Both the position numbers and the translations under genes were made by a program. The notes below the pieces were generated by a model. It was not told the origin of the DNA. It saw only the letters and a list, made by a program, of their open reading frames with translations, and ran no database searches. This document shows, in pieces, positions 47,401 to 59,400 of a DNA stretch of 64,000 nucleotides. The stretch comes from Balanoglossus misakiensis. Taxonomy: Eukaryota > Hemichordata. The stretch is taken from positions 2,356,001 through 2,420,000 of the forward strand of contig CM082580.2 of the NCBI GenBank assembly GCA_040954595.2, read 5' to 3'. How positions within the stretch are numbered: the first letter of the stretch is position 1; each line of letters opens with the position of its first letter.

Positions 47401-50400
47401 CAATTTTAGCAGAAATAAGTTCATGTATGTTTGAGTGATGGTTCGGACCGGAAACAATAAGAATTAAAGCTGCAAGCAGCATTGTCCGGGCCCAAGCTTT
47501 ATTATCTGATCTGATATTAGACATGCACATAATTAATGAGAAGAAACATAATGCTGTGTTTATCCCATGAAATATCAAGGTTATATCTATGTTTGGTGCT
47601 GATATAGTGTTAAGTAGGTCAAAGGTCACCCAGAGGTCACCCACAATTTGGGCAGAAAATTTTGACCCATAGTGGTCCATGTCCATCAAAAACCAGACCT
47701 CTAGGCCTTTTGGTTAGCAGGGAATTAGGTATGCACATAAATAATGAGTTGAGCAGGGGTCACAGGTGACCCAAAATTTTGGCTTTTCATTATGGCCCCA
47801 TACCTCCAAATGCCAAGGCTGTATCTGCTGTGGATTTCGAGATATACAAAAGTAGGTCAAAGGTCACCCGAGGTCACCCAACATTTGGGCAAAATATTTT
47901 ACCCCATACTGGTCCATGTATAACAAAAACAAAACCTCTAGGTCTATTGGTTAATCTGTAATTAGGTATGTGCAGCGGTCAAAGAGGTCAAAGGGGTCAT
48001 GAAAAGTAGCAAAAAAATTTTATCACATACAAATCCACATACATCAAAAACCAAACTTATAGCCCTATTGGTTAGCCTGGAATTAGATATGCAGAAAAAT
48101 GATGCGTCAAAAGTAGGTCAAAGGTCATTGCCAAAATTACCAAAATATTTATAGCTTATTCTTGTCCTATGATGATTCATATCCATTAAAAGAATTTCTG
48201 TACTATAAATTTTTAGGCTAGAGAGGGAATTTTTACTTTTTAATCGTTTTTCACAAATCCAATATGGCCGCCATAATCTTCGACCAATCACATTCTTCTT
48301 AGCAAACTTGATAGACATCTGTTTAATGACCACACACACCAAATCCTGTGACTCGGTTATCGCCGGTTCTTGAGAAGAAGATTTTTGAATTTTTACGAGG
48401 GTTTTTCGAAAATCCAATATGGCCGCCAAAATCTTCAACCAATCACAATGATCTTCGCGAACTTGATAGACATCAGTTAGGTGACCACATACCCCAAACC
48501 CCGTGTCTCGGTTATCACCGGTTCTGGAGAAGAAGATTTTTGAAATTTAAACCAGATTTCAGAAAAAAAATTGTAGCAAAAAAACTGCAACATTGACAGC
48601 AAAATATCCAATTACAAAAATGATGGGTAGAAGGTAGACTACCTGCACACCAAATTTGAAGTCGATCTGACTTGTAGTTTCTGAGATCTGAGATTTGCAT
48701 TTTTTCAGAAAATCCAATATGGCCGCCAGGTCACGTGACTAATTAAAAATTCACAGGTTCAATGCACATCTACTAATTGACCTTGACAACTGTAGCAAGT
48801 TTGAGAAGTGTACCTGCAGCGGTGTCTGAGATCTAGAGCGACAAAGAAATGACACAAGAATAAAGAAAGAAAGAAAGACTGAAAAATTCCAACGAAACCA
48901 ATAGGGCCCAAGCCTGGCTTGCCTTGGGCCCTAAAAATGGTCAAATGCAAGATGAGATTAAAGCTGCAAGCAGCATTGAAGGGACCCAAGCATAGAGATA
49001 ATAACCATTAGACTCCATTCAGGGTTGTACCATTCAAATGCTTTGGCTGTATTTGGCTCTGGATTTGGAGATATGGGGAAGTAGGCAACCACCCGAAATG
49101 GATGTCCTACAAGTACAAACACAACAACCAAAAGTGAACTTCTACGTTATGTAAGTACTTCAGTAAGTACTTCAAAGGTCAGCTGAGGGTACCCAAAAGT
49201 TGGGCCAAAAATTTGGATTCCTATTTGGTTCATATTCAAGACAACGGACAATCCTCGCCCTTTGGGTTTGTCAAATTAGGTATGGCCATAATAATAAGTT
49301 ACGCAAGGTGGCCCTAGAAATTTAGCATTTCATGACGGTCCTACCGTACCCCTCCAAACACCTCGCTATATATGCTGTACATGCGAACATATGGAAAGCA
49401 GGTCAATGGACACCTTCGGTCACCCAAAAATTTGACAAAAAAATTTCATTCCTGTTTATGCCATGTGCAACAAATCCTACATTTGCAGCCCTTTCACTTT
49501 GCCTACCATTTGGCATGCACGTAATACATGAATCAAGCAGGTGTCACAGGTATCCCCCTGTATTTGGTATTTCAGGATAGTTTCATCCCTCCAAATACCA
49601 CAGCTGCAACTGTACAACGGGCTGAGATATGGCACTGTACGACAGAGGTCATCCAAATCACCTTATACATTTGGGCAAAAACCGACTGACACTTACATTC
49701 GTCCCTGTGGAACAAAAACCACACATATCGCCCTGTTGGTTAGTGTCCAATTAAATGTACAAAATCAATGACTTAGGCAGGTGCAACAGGTGAACCCCAC
49801 CTTTGGTATATCTTTATGGTCCCATCCGTATATCCCCCCCCACGCCAAAGCTGCATGCATCTGCTGTGGATGCTCACTAAGCAAAAGTAGGTGAAATGTC
49901 ACATAAGATCGCCCATAAGGCTGCATTCACAAACACCTCTAGAGGGGGGGGGGAGAATTCAATTTTTTTACCGCTAATTTTCACATGCCCCCCGTACACA
50001 TATCGCCCTGTTGGTTAGTGTCCAATTAAATGTACAAAATCAATGACTTAGGCAGGTGCAACAGGTGAACCCCGCCTTTGGTATATCATTAGGGTCCCAT
50101 CCGTATATCCCCCCCCCAAGCCAAAGCTGCATGCATCTGCTGTGGATGCTCACTAAGCAAAAGTAGGTGAAAGGTCACATAAGGTCTCCCACAACTTGAC
50201 AGGAAAATCGCACTTCATATTGATCCATAAGAGGTTATGTAATGGCGCCGCATGAGAGCGACATACAACACAACGTGAACAATTTCCTTGGATTTTTGCT
50301 TTAAACAACGGCTACCAGGTATCATTTCCAGACTCAAGGTACTATGAATATGTGGTTGATAATATTCTTGTATTTAATGGTCCAAGTTTGTGGTATTGAA

Positions 50401-53400
50401 CTGGAACGAAGATGTAAAGGAAATGAAGTGAACATCATGGTGGTTGAGCAGCAGAAGGAACGTATTCCCGGTGAGAGAATACAATGGTCGAGATTTGAGT
50501 TATTGGATCTACGGAAAAACCGAACATATCTACAACCAGAACAAGTAAGGCTTTTGAAGGAACTCAAAATTCATAAAAGACGTAAGAGGGGTAGACCTGG
50601 CGGGAAAAAGACCAAAGAAAAAAAGGGAATCAACTTCTCAAATCTTCGATTGATAGAAGCAACAATTAACTTGCTCATGAATAATTCCTGTCAAGTGAAA
50701 ATATCCACCTGGAATGCACACTCAATCAAAAACAAAGATGAGCTTCTACGAGATCATTTGTTTAACAATACAATAGACATCTGTGTAATAACGGAAACAT
50801 GGCTTCAACCAAAAGACCACATCTGGATAGAATGTTGTGATTTGAATAACAATGGCCTGTGCATGCTGTCTTCTTTTCGCGGGGATAACAGAAGAGGTGG
50901 TGGATTGAGCTTGGTCACGATGGCCTCGCTGGTTTCGGAATCGATAACATCAGCCACTTTAAGATCATTTGAATATCATCACTGGCGGGTGAAAGGTAAA
51001 GATCTGGACTTGAATGTACTGGGTGTCTATCGACCACCTTATAGTCAACAGAATAAGTCAACGGTCAGCGATTTCATAGATGAATTTTTAATCTTACTGG
51101 AGTCGTGGCTTCCAGCAAATGATAACATCCTTATTGCGGGAGACTTTAATATCCACGTAGATAATAAAGAAGATCCAGGTGCGTGTAGTTTCATTGACAG
51201 TGTGGAAGCGATTGGATTGAAAATCGGAGTGGATTTTGCAACTCACAAAGAGGGTCATCACCTTGACTTGATAATCACTGAGAATGTGAGTCGTACCAAC
51301 ATCCATACAGTTAATGCCGGACCATTCCTCTCTGATCATAGAGTTGTAACAGGTGTTCTCAGTAGAGATCGTGAAGGGGTTAAGAAGAAGAAGGAGGTTG
51401 AGAGCAGAAACTTTAAGAAAGTGAATAAGGACGATTTCATTAGCGATCTACACTGCATCACCTTAGATACAAACAAAGATGCTGATTCTATATCTGACCA
51501 GCTTCGTAATGAATTGATGACAGTCGTAAATAAACACGCTCCAAAACGTATAAAAACTGTTGTCGAGCGGAATCACCACATCTGGTACAACGATGACATA
51601 AAAGAGCAGAAGAAACTACTTAGGAATAGAGAAAACATCTGGAGAAAGTATCGCCAATCTCACCAGTGGATTGCCTATAAGCGATGTAGAAACACTCTGC
51701 ACTATATGATCAAAGCCGAAAAAAGAAAATCGATAAGTTCTAAGATTTTGGAGTCAAGATCAGACACTAAGAAATTATACCAAATCGTTAACAACCTAAT
51801 TGGGAAAAAAGACATCAACCCAATGCCAGAAGGGAAATCAAACGAAGAACTAGCAAATGACTTTGCCGATTTCTTCCTGCAAAAAATACTCAAAATCAGA
51901 GAATCGTTGGCAAATAATAACAAATACATCTCGCCATACAGAGAAGTCCCATCTTTCCACCAATTCGAACCAGTGGATGAGGACACTGTTGAAAAAATCA
52001 TCAAAGAATTGCCGACAAAATCCTGTGAGCTGGACATCATACCAACAAAATTCCTTAAAGACGTGCTAAAAGGAATGGTTCCACACATTACTCAGTTGAT
52101 CAACGCATCTCTACAACAAGGTGTGTTTGTGAAAGAGTGGAAGTACGCAGTGGTCAGGCCGTTGCTTAAGAAGACTGGACTAGATTTGATTTCATCAAAC
52201 TATAGGCCGGTCAGCAATTTGGCATTTCTGTCTAAGGTGTTAGAAAAAATAGCGTTACAACAATTTAACGAACACTGTAAACAGAGTCAACTCTTTCCAG
52301 AATACCAGTCAGCTTATAGAGTGAATTTCAGTTGTGAAACTGCCTTGCTCAAGATAACTGACGATATTTTGTGGGGAATGGAGGAACAAAAAATCACAGC
52401 TCTTGCCGCGATCGATTTAAGCGCGGCCTTCGATACAGTGGATCACGAAGTATTGTTAAATGTTTTAAAGCAACTGTATGGTATCGACGGACACGTATTG
52501 GAATGGTTTTCATCCTATCTGAGACCTAGAGGTTTCAAGGTATGTGTAGGAAATGCCTACTCTGACATTAGGAACATAGACTTCTCCGTACCACAAGGCA
52601 GTTGTGCGGGGCCAACATTATACAGTGTGTATGCGAGTACTCTGAGAAATGTGATACCAACATCAATTGACATACATGGATATGCAGATGACCATGCCTT
52701 GAAACGTCTATTTCCAGCTAAGTCTAGGAGTCTGGAATTTGTAACAATGAACGATCTCGAGGACTGTTTAAAGGAGGTTAAAATCTGGATGGATGAAAAT
52801 CGGTTGAAGATGAATGACAGTAAAACAGAATTCATATGTTTTGGGTCAAGAGTACATCTGCAGAAGGTTGTGTCGAAGACGTTAACGGTCAATGAATGTG
52901 ACATCGAACGGACGCCGGTGATAAAATACCTTGGCTTTGATCTCGACGAACATCTGTCGATGAGGAAGAACATCTCGAGGAAGTGCGCAATTGCAGCAGG
53001 AAATATACAAAGATTGAAGCTAATTAAACAATACTTGAATCTTGATGCAAGGAAAATCATAGCATCAGGCATGATTCTTTCACATTTGGACTATGCTAAC
53101 TCTCTTTATGCAGGACTTCCGGAATGTGACATAAAGAAACTACAGCGGATTCAAAACATGGCAGCTAAGACAATTCTGGACAAAAGTAAATATGACAGTG
53201 CCACCGAATGCTTGAAAATTCTACATTGGCTACCTGTGCATCTCAGAATCGATTATAAAATATGTTGTTTAAAGTTTAAATGCAATCGTAATGAAGCACC
53301 AGAGTACTTAATATCTATGTTAACTCCATCTGCAGTCAGGCGTGTAGGACTTCGGTCAAGTTGTAATTCTGAAAGTTCATACGAGATTCCAAGAACATTT

Positions 53401-56400
53401 CGTAAAACCTTCGCAGATAGGGCATTCAGTGTTCAGGGCCCTAAAAGGTGGAATGGATTACCAATATGATTGAGAAAAGCAGAATCATACAAACAGTTCA
53501 AGGCAGACCTAAAAACTTACCTTTTTGGTAAATTCTAGGTGTCTGTTTCCGTTTGTAGCAGCAAGTAAATGAACACCGTTTGGGTCTATTTCACGCTGAA
53601 CTGTTAGCACTTTGTAGTATGGACACTATTTGTATATTTTCATTTGAGGTTATACGTATTTTTCTCTTCTTTCTGGTAACATGTTCTCATTTTCTTACTA
53701 TGTATTTATTGTAAAGCGGATTGGATAATGGTTTTCGTTGACACTTCGCTATATAAATTAACTAATTCTAAATTCTAATTCATGTGCAACAAGTACCACG
53801 CTGGCATCCCTTTCATTGACCCCACAATTACGCATGCACATAATTATTGAGTTACGCAGGTGTCGCAGGTAACCCCCGAATCGGGCGTATTATTTTGGTC
53901 CCATACAGCTGCATGTAGCTGCGTGCCACTACGGGCGACCTGATAACCCCCACGGCCATCTGCGGGCCGACCCCCATACTGAATGTCCAGTTGCAACGTC
54001 ACGACTTAAGTAGGAACTTTTGAACGGCAACGAAGCCTGATCTCTGATTATTGCTGGTACAATACTCCCTTCGTGCAAGAAAATCACTGGTCTGCTGACG
54101 TATTTCGGCCGATTTCCCGAACTAATACCCACTACATGTGACTACCATGCTAATGAAACCTGACTCGCACATTAGCGACTGAGGGTCAAAGTCCGCTGCC
54201 GCAATGTTAACCAGCGTAGCCGGGTCTGGATAGAAACATTTGAACGGCAACAGCTAACAAACTCATCGTAATTCAATAAAACGCCCTAACTCAGCCTGAA
54301 CTCCGATTATGTGTTGTCCCAAAATTCATTCCGTGGAAAATAATCACTGGTCTGTTTACGTATTTCAGCCGATTTCTGGATAGAAACATTTGAACGGCAA
54401 CAGCAAACAAACTCAGCGTAATTCAATAAAACGCCCTAACTCAGCCTGAACTCCGATTATGTGTTGTCCCAATATTCATTCCGTGGAAAATAATCACTGG
54501 TCTGTTTACGTATTTCAGCCGATTTTCCAAGGACTACTACTGCAATCCAACAATACGTAATGACGGTCAAAGTCCGATGCCCCAGTGTTCGTCCTCAGCC
54601 CACCAAAAAATGCGAAAAATATTACAAAAATCTTCTTCTCAGAATCGACGTGGCGTAGAACCTTGAAATTTGGCACAGGGGATTTTGGCCACATGGTCTA
54701 CAAAAATCGCGAAAAGAATGTACATGCCCCCATAAACGGGCAAATTAGGTTAATTTGAAAATTTCGCTTGATTATAGCCACCAAGTCACGTGGCTAATTA
54801 CAAATTCAAAGGGCAGGTGCACCAGTACTCATGGGCCCCAACCACCGTGCCAAATTTGGTAGGCGCAGCTGCCGGAATTTCAAAGAAAAACGGGCGCAAA
54901 AAACGACTCAAGAAGAAAGCAGAAATATAGCTGCAAGCAGCGATGACGGGCACAAGCTTAAGCCGAAGGTCAAAGGTCATATGTGGTCACCCAAAATTTG
55001 GGCAAACGTTTTGATCCCAATACTAGTCCAGGTTCAACAGAAACCAGACCTCTAGCCCTATTGGATTGTCTGAAATTAGATATGCGCATAATTAATGATG
55101 TAAAGTGTAAGACTCCATTAATAGTTCGATCCATCCGAACACAAATGCTGTACCTGTTCTGGATGCCGAGATACAGGAAAGTAGGTCAAAGGTCACCTGA
55201 GGCCACCCGAAAGTTGGGCAAACATTTTTGACCCCATACTAGTCCAGGTCCAACAAAAACCAGACCTCTAGCCCTATTGGTTCGCCTAGAATTAGATATG
55301 CACATAATTAATGAGGTAAAGTATAAGGCTCCATTAGGATTTCCATGCCTCCAAATGCCAAGGCTGTATCTGCGTGGGTTGCCGAGATATGGTAAAGTAG
55401 GTCAAAGGTCACCTGAGGTCACCCAAAATTTGGCAAGAAATTTTAACCCCATACTGGTCCATGTTCAACAAAAATCAAACCTCTAGCCCTATTGGCTAGC
55501 CTGGAATTAGGTATGCACATAATTAATGAGTTAAGCAGGTGTCACAGGTGACCCTTAAATCTGGCTTCTTATTTTGGTCCCATCCACCCAAACACAAAAG
55601 CTGTACCTGCTCTGGATGCCGTGATATGTGGAAGTAGGTCAAAGGTCACCCAAGGTCACCCAAAATTTGGGCAAAGATTTTTGATCCCATACTGGTCCAT
55701 GTCCCACAAGGACAAAACCTCTAGCCGTATTAGTAAGCCTGGAATTAGGTATGCACATAATTAATGAGTTAAGCAGGTGTTACAGGTGAGCCCAACATTT
55801 TGCCTTTTATTGTGGTCCCATTCTGCTCACGGGCCAATAGAGAGTCACTGTACAGGACCATTGCACAGTCGAAGTGGACATAGCGTCAAACTTAACTATT
55901 GAAAGTATAGGCCTATGGCTGGGTCCAAAAATATGAAAAATAAAAACGTCTTCTTCTCAAAATAGACTTGGCCCACGGCCTTGACATTTGGCATGTAGGA
56001 CACTGACCACATGGTCCTAAAAAATGTCCATTCATATGCAAATTAGGTCCATTTGAAAACTTTGCCCATATATGGTCATCAGGTCACATGACTTATTAAA
56101 CATTCACAAAGGTACTACACCAGCTCCCATAGGCCTGCACCACTGTGCCAAGTTTGAGATTTGTAGGTTCAGCCGTTTTCAAGATCTACCTGAGCAAAAA
56201 AACTACACAAGAAAAAAAAAAGATGAAAAACCCCAGTAATACCAATAGGGCACAAGCCTGCTTGGTTTGTGCCCTAAAAACTCCAGCAATAACAGAAGAG
56301 GCACAAGCGCCTGAGGGCGCTTGTGCCCCTAATTAGACAAGACAATACAAGACAAGACAAGACAAGGCAATACAAGACAAGACAATATAATGTGGATTCC

Positions 56401-59400
56401 ACACAGGGAAATTAATATGCTAAAATGCATTCCATGTATTCCACGTGCACTATATTTATTAGGACTAGAAGTTGGAAACGCTAATTATTCGACGTGTTCT
56501 TATGCTATAAACGATTGCAACTACATCAAGGAAACTGTGCTCCCATTGAATTAGATTTAGTACATCCATGATTAAATGAAATTATTAAAAAATAGCGTCA
56601 AGGACACTGTGGTTCCATTTGAGGATTACACAGAAATGGGATACACCAGAATAAAAATTACAGGTGACATTGCAAGCAGATATGATCTAATCATATAGAA
56701 ATATGGAATGTACAAAAATTAACAAGGAACATGCCCAATAAACTGTCATGTGTCATGGCAGTCTTACAAGTGGTGCTAGAAAAATTTATTTTGACCAAAA
56801 TTGTCTGTACAAACACATGTGACAAGCAACTTCTTTCAGTCAGCCCTAGAACAGACAGACACACACACAGAAAAAAATTGACAAAAATTGCAAAAATTTC
56901 CCCAATAACAAATGCAAATATTTTTTTACAACATCTTACTAAGGTTACCCTTAGGAACATGCCCACCAAAGTTCAAACCAATCTGGCATGCTGTTTTAGA
57001 GAGAGAAAAAAATTGACCAAAAATGGCAAAAATTGCTCAAAATTATAAATATGCAAACTTTGCAGCAATTTGAACAAAACTATGGTTACTCTGACAACCT
57101 ATGGGAAGCTTCGTACTAAATTTCAATTAGGCCATTCACTTTCAGAAATGAAGTTTTTTTACCAATTATATGGAAAAATACAAAAAAAAATTCATAAAAA
57201 ATAGAAAATCAATAATTTTAACTCAAAACGTGCAGGACTGTTTTAGGTAAACATAAGGTACAATCATGCCAAATTTCAAATCATTCTGACCAGTGGTTGT
57301 TGAGATTTTGAGTTTTGACCAATTTCACATTTTCCCAGCTAATTTGCATTTTTTGGCAATGACAACTTCATTTGAATAAACTCCCATCTACAGCCTGTAA
57401 TGCATCTGAACACCAAATATCAAGGTTATTCGCGCAGCGGTTTTCAAGTTTTTGATGTGGACGGACATACAGACATACATCCATACATACATACAGACGC
57501 AACTGATTCCATAAGGTCCCATGGTACATACCAATGGGACCTAAAAAATCAATAATACCAATAAAGATACATAATTCTAGATATCAGAGATAAGTAAACA
57601 AACTTTCTCTCTCTCTCTCTTTCTCTCTCTTCCACTGTCTCTCCCTCTCTTTCTCTCTCTCCCTCCCCTTTTCTCTCGCTCATGATTTCTTCCCCATTTT
57701 CTCCGGCTACTAGCAATGAATCAAAATACTCACCCCTGAATAGAGAAGTAATTTGTTTGTGTTTCCCGGTTCAAGTCTACGTAGGGACTGTCCACCAATC
57801 GTTCTTTGCTGAACCAATCCGTCTTAGTGCTGTCCGTGCCGTTGAATATGAAGTAAGTCACTTCACTGCCCTCCGTGTACAACGCCACCTTCACCTGTAA
57901 TATAAAAATGCCATCAGCGTGAGATGCTTAATCTAGTATGCAGGGGTTTGAAACAATCATTCAATTTGACGACGAGGCGTTTTGTAATGGCGCCTTTTCA
58001 GTGAAATTTCCTTTACATGAAAAATTGATATTTGTTTCCCTCCACTCTGTAGTTTATAGACCTGTTTTACAATGGCATTGCATGAAAAGTTGTGATTTTT
58101 GCCAAATTTTACTTTTTTTACATAAATCGGTAGATCTATTACTGATCCACATTCTGGATAATGCGTCTTGGCGGAAATGGTGCATAATCACCCAAAAATA
58201 GCACTTTTCTGAATGAGTCCACAGCTTAACAAATAGGTGTCAACAATGCAAAATGGCCGTTTTCCCAGTTTGCATTTTCGCTGCTCTTGACAACTTCAGA
58301 AGAATTTAGCTTCGCTCTGCGTTGGCCGAATTTGTTCGAATTTTAACAGGGGATTGTGTATGGCCCATCCAACAAAACGATTTTTTAGTCGATAAAGTGT
58401 CCCTGGCGGGAATAAACTCCGATTCAATACAACTCACCGTGAATTTGATCAAATTTTCTAGAAATCTAACTTTCAAACGCTGTTACTCCTCAATGGAAGC
58501 AGATAACGCAAAACTAAATTACCGATTTTTTGCACGTGTACTCTAGTTTCGAATGACATATTAAGATGCATGATGCATGGTCAACTTTTTTACCTAAATT
58601 AAATTGAATGACATAATATCAAAAATGGGTTTTTAACCCAAACGCCACCGTTCCCGGGGTTTAATAATATATGCAACTCAAACAAAAGTTCAAAAACTCA
58701 GCTTCCAGAATACATATGGTTTATGGGGGTTTTACCGTTGTCTTTGATGAGAAATAGGCCTCTGAAAAAGTCTTGACGGTTTCGTGCAATGCAACCTTAA
58801 TCCAGGTACTATGTTGGCACTCTTTCCCTTGGTATTTTTTCTTTACTTGTTCTTTTTTTATGTGTGTGCTTCTCTTGTATACTCAGTTAATGTTGAGTCT
58901 CTTTCCATAATATAATGAGAATACAAATAGAAAACACATCTTACCAGTTCGATGTCGAGGTAGCTCCAGTTATCAACGTGTGCACTCTTGTAATGTTGTG
59001 GAAACGAGTTGTCTAAATACATTGCTTCTTTGTTATCTTCATTTACTGGATGGCCTTCAGTCCATAAATTGTACAAGTCGCCGCCGATGTCCTCGACTCC
59101 CTTGAAAACCAAAGTCCATTCCAAATCTGTAACAAAGCGGACGTGAATTTCAGATCAAGGCAAACTACAACATTTCAGTCGCATTTATCGCGCTAAATAG
59201 CCCCTCTCCGATAAGTTTGGGACTTCTTCGGTGATGTAGAGGTGTGATTTTGTCCACCGACCGGGCTGTCTGTTGTCGACATCAATTTCAAACACTCCAC
59301 CAATTGATGACATGTGAACGACATGAATAAACAAAATAGGCCAAATAAAATCCACTTACCGCAGCCTCCTTCCGCGATTCGAAAACAGCATATTACAGAG

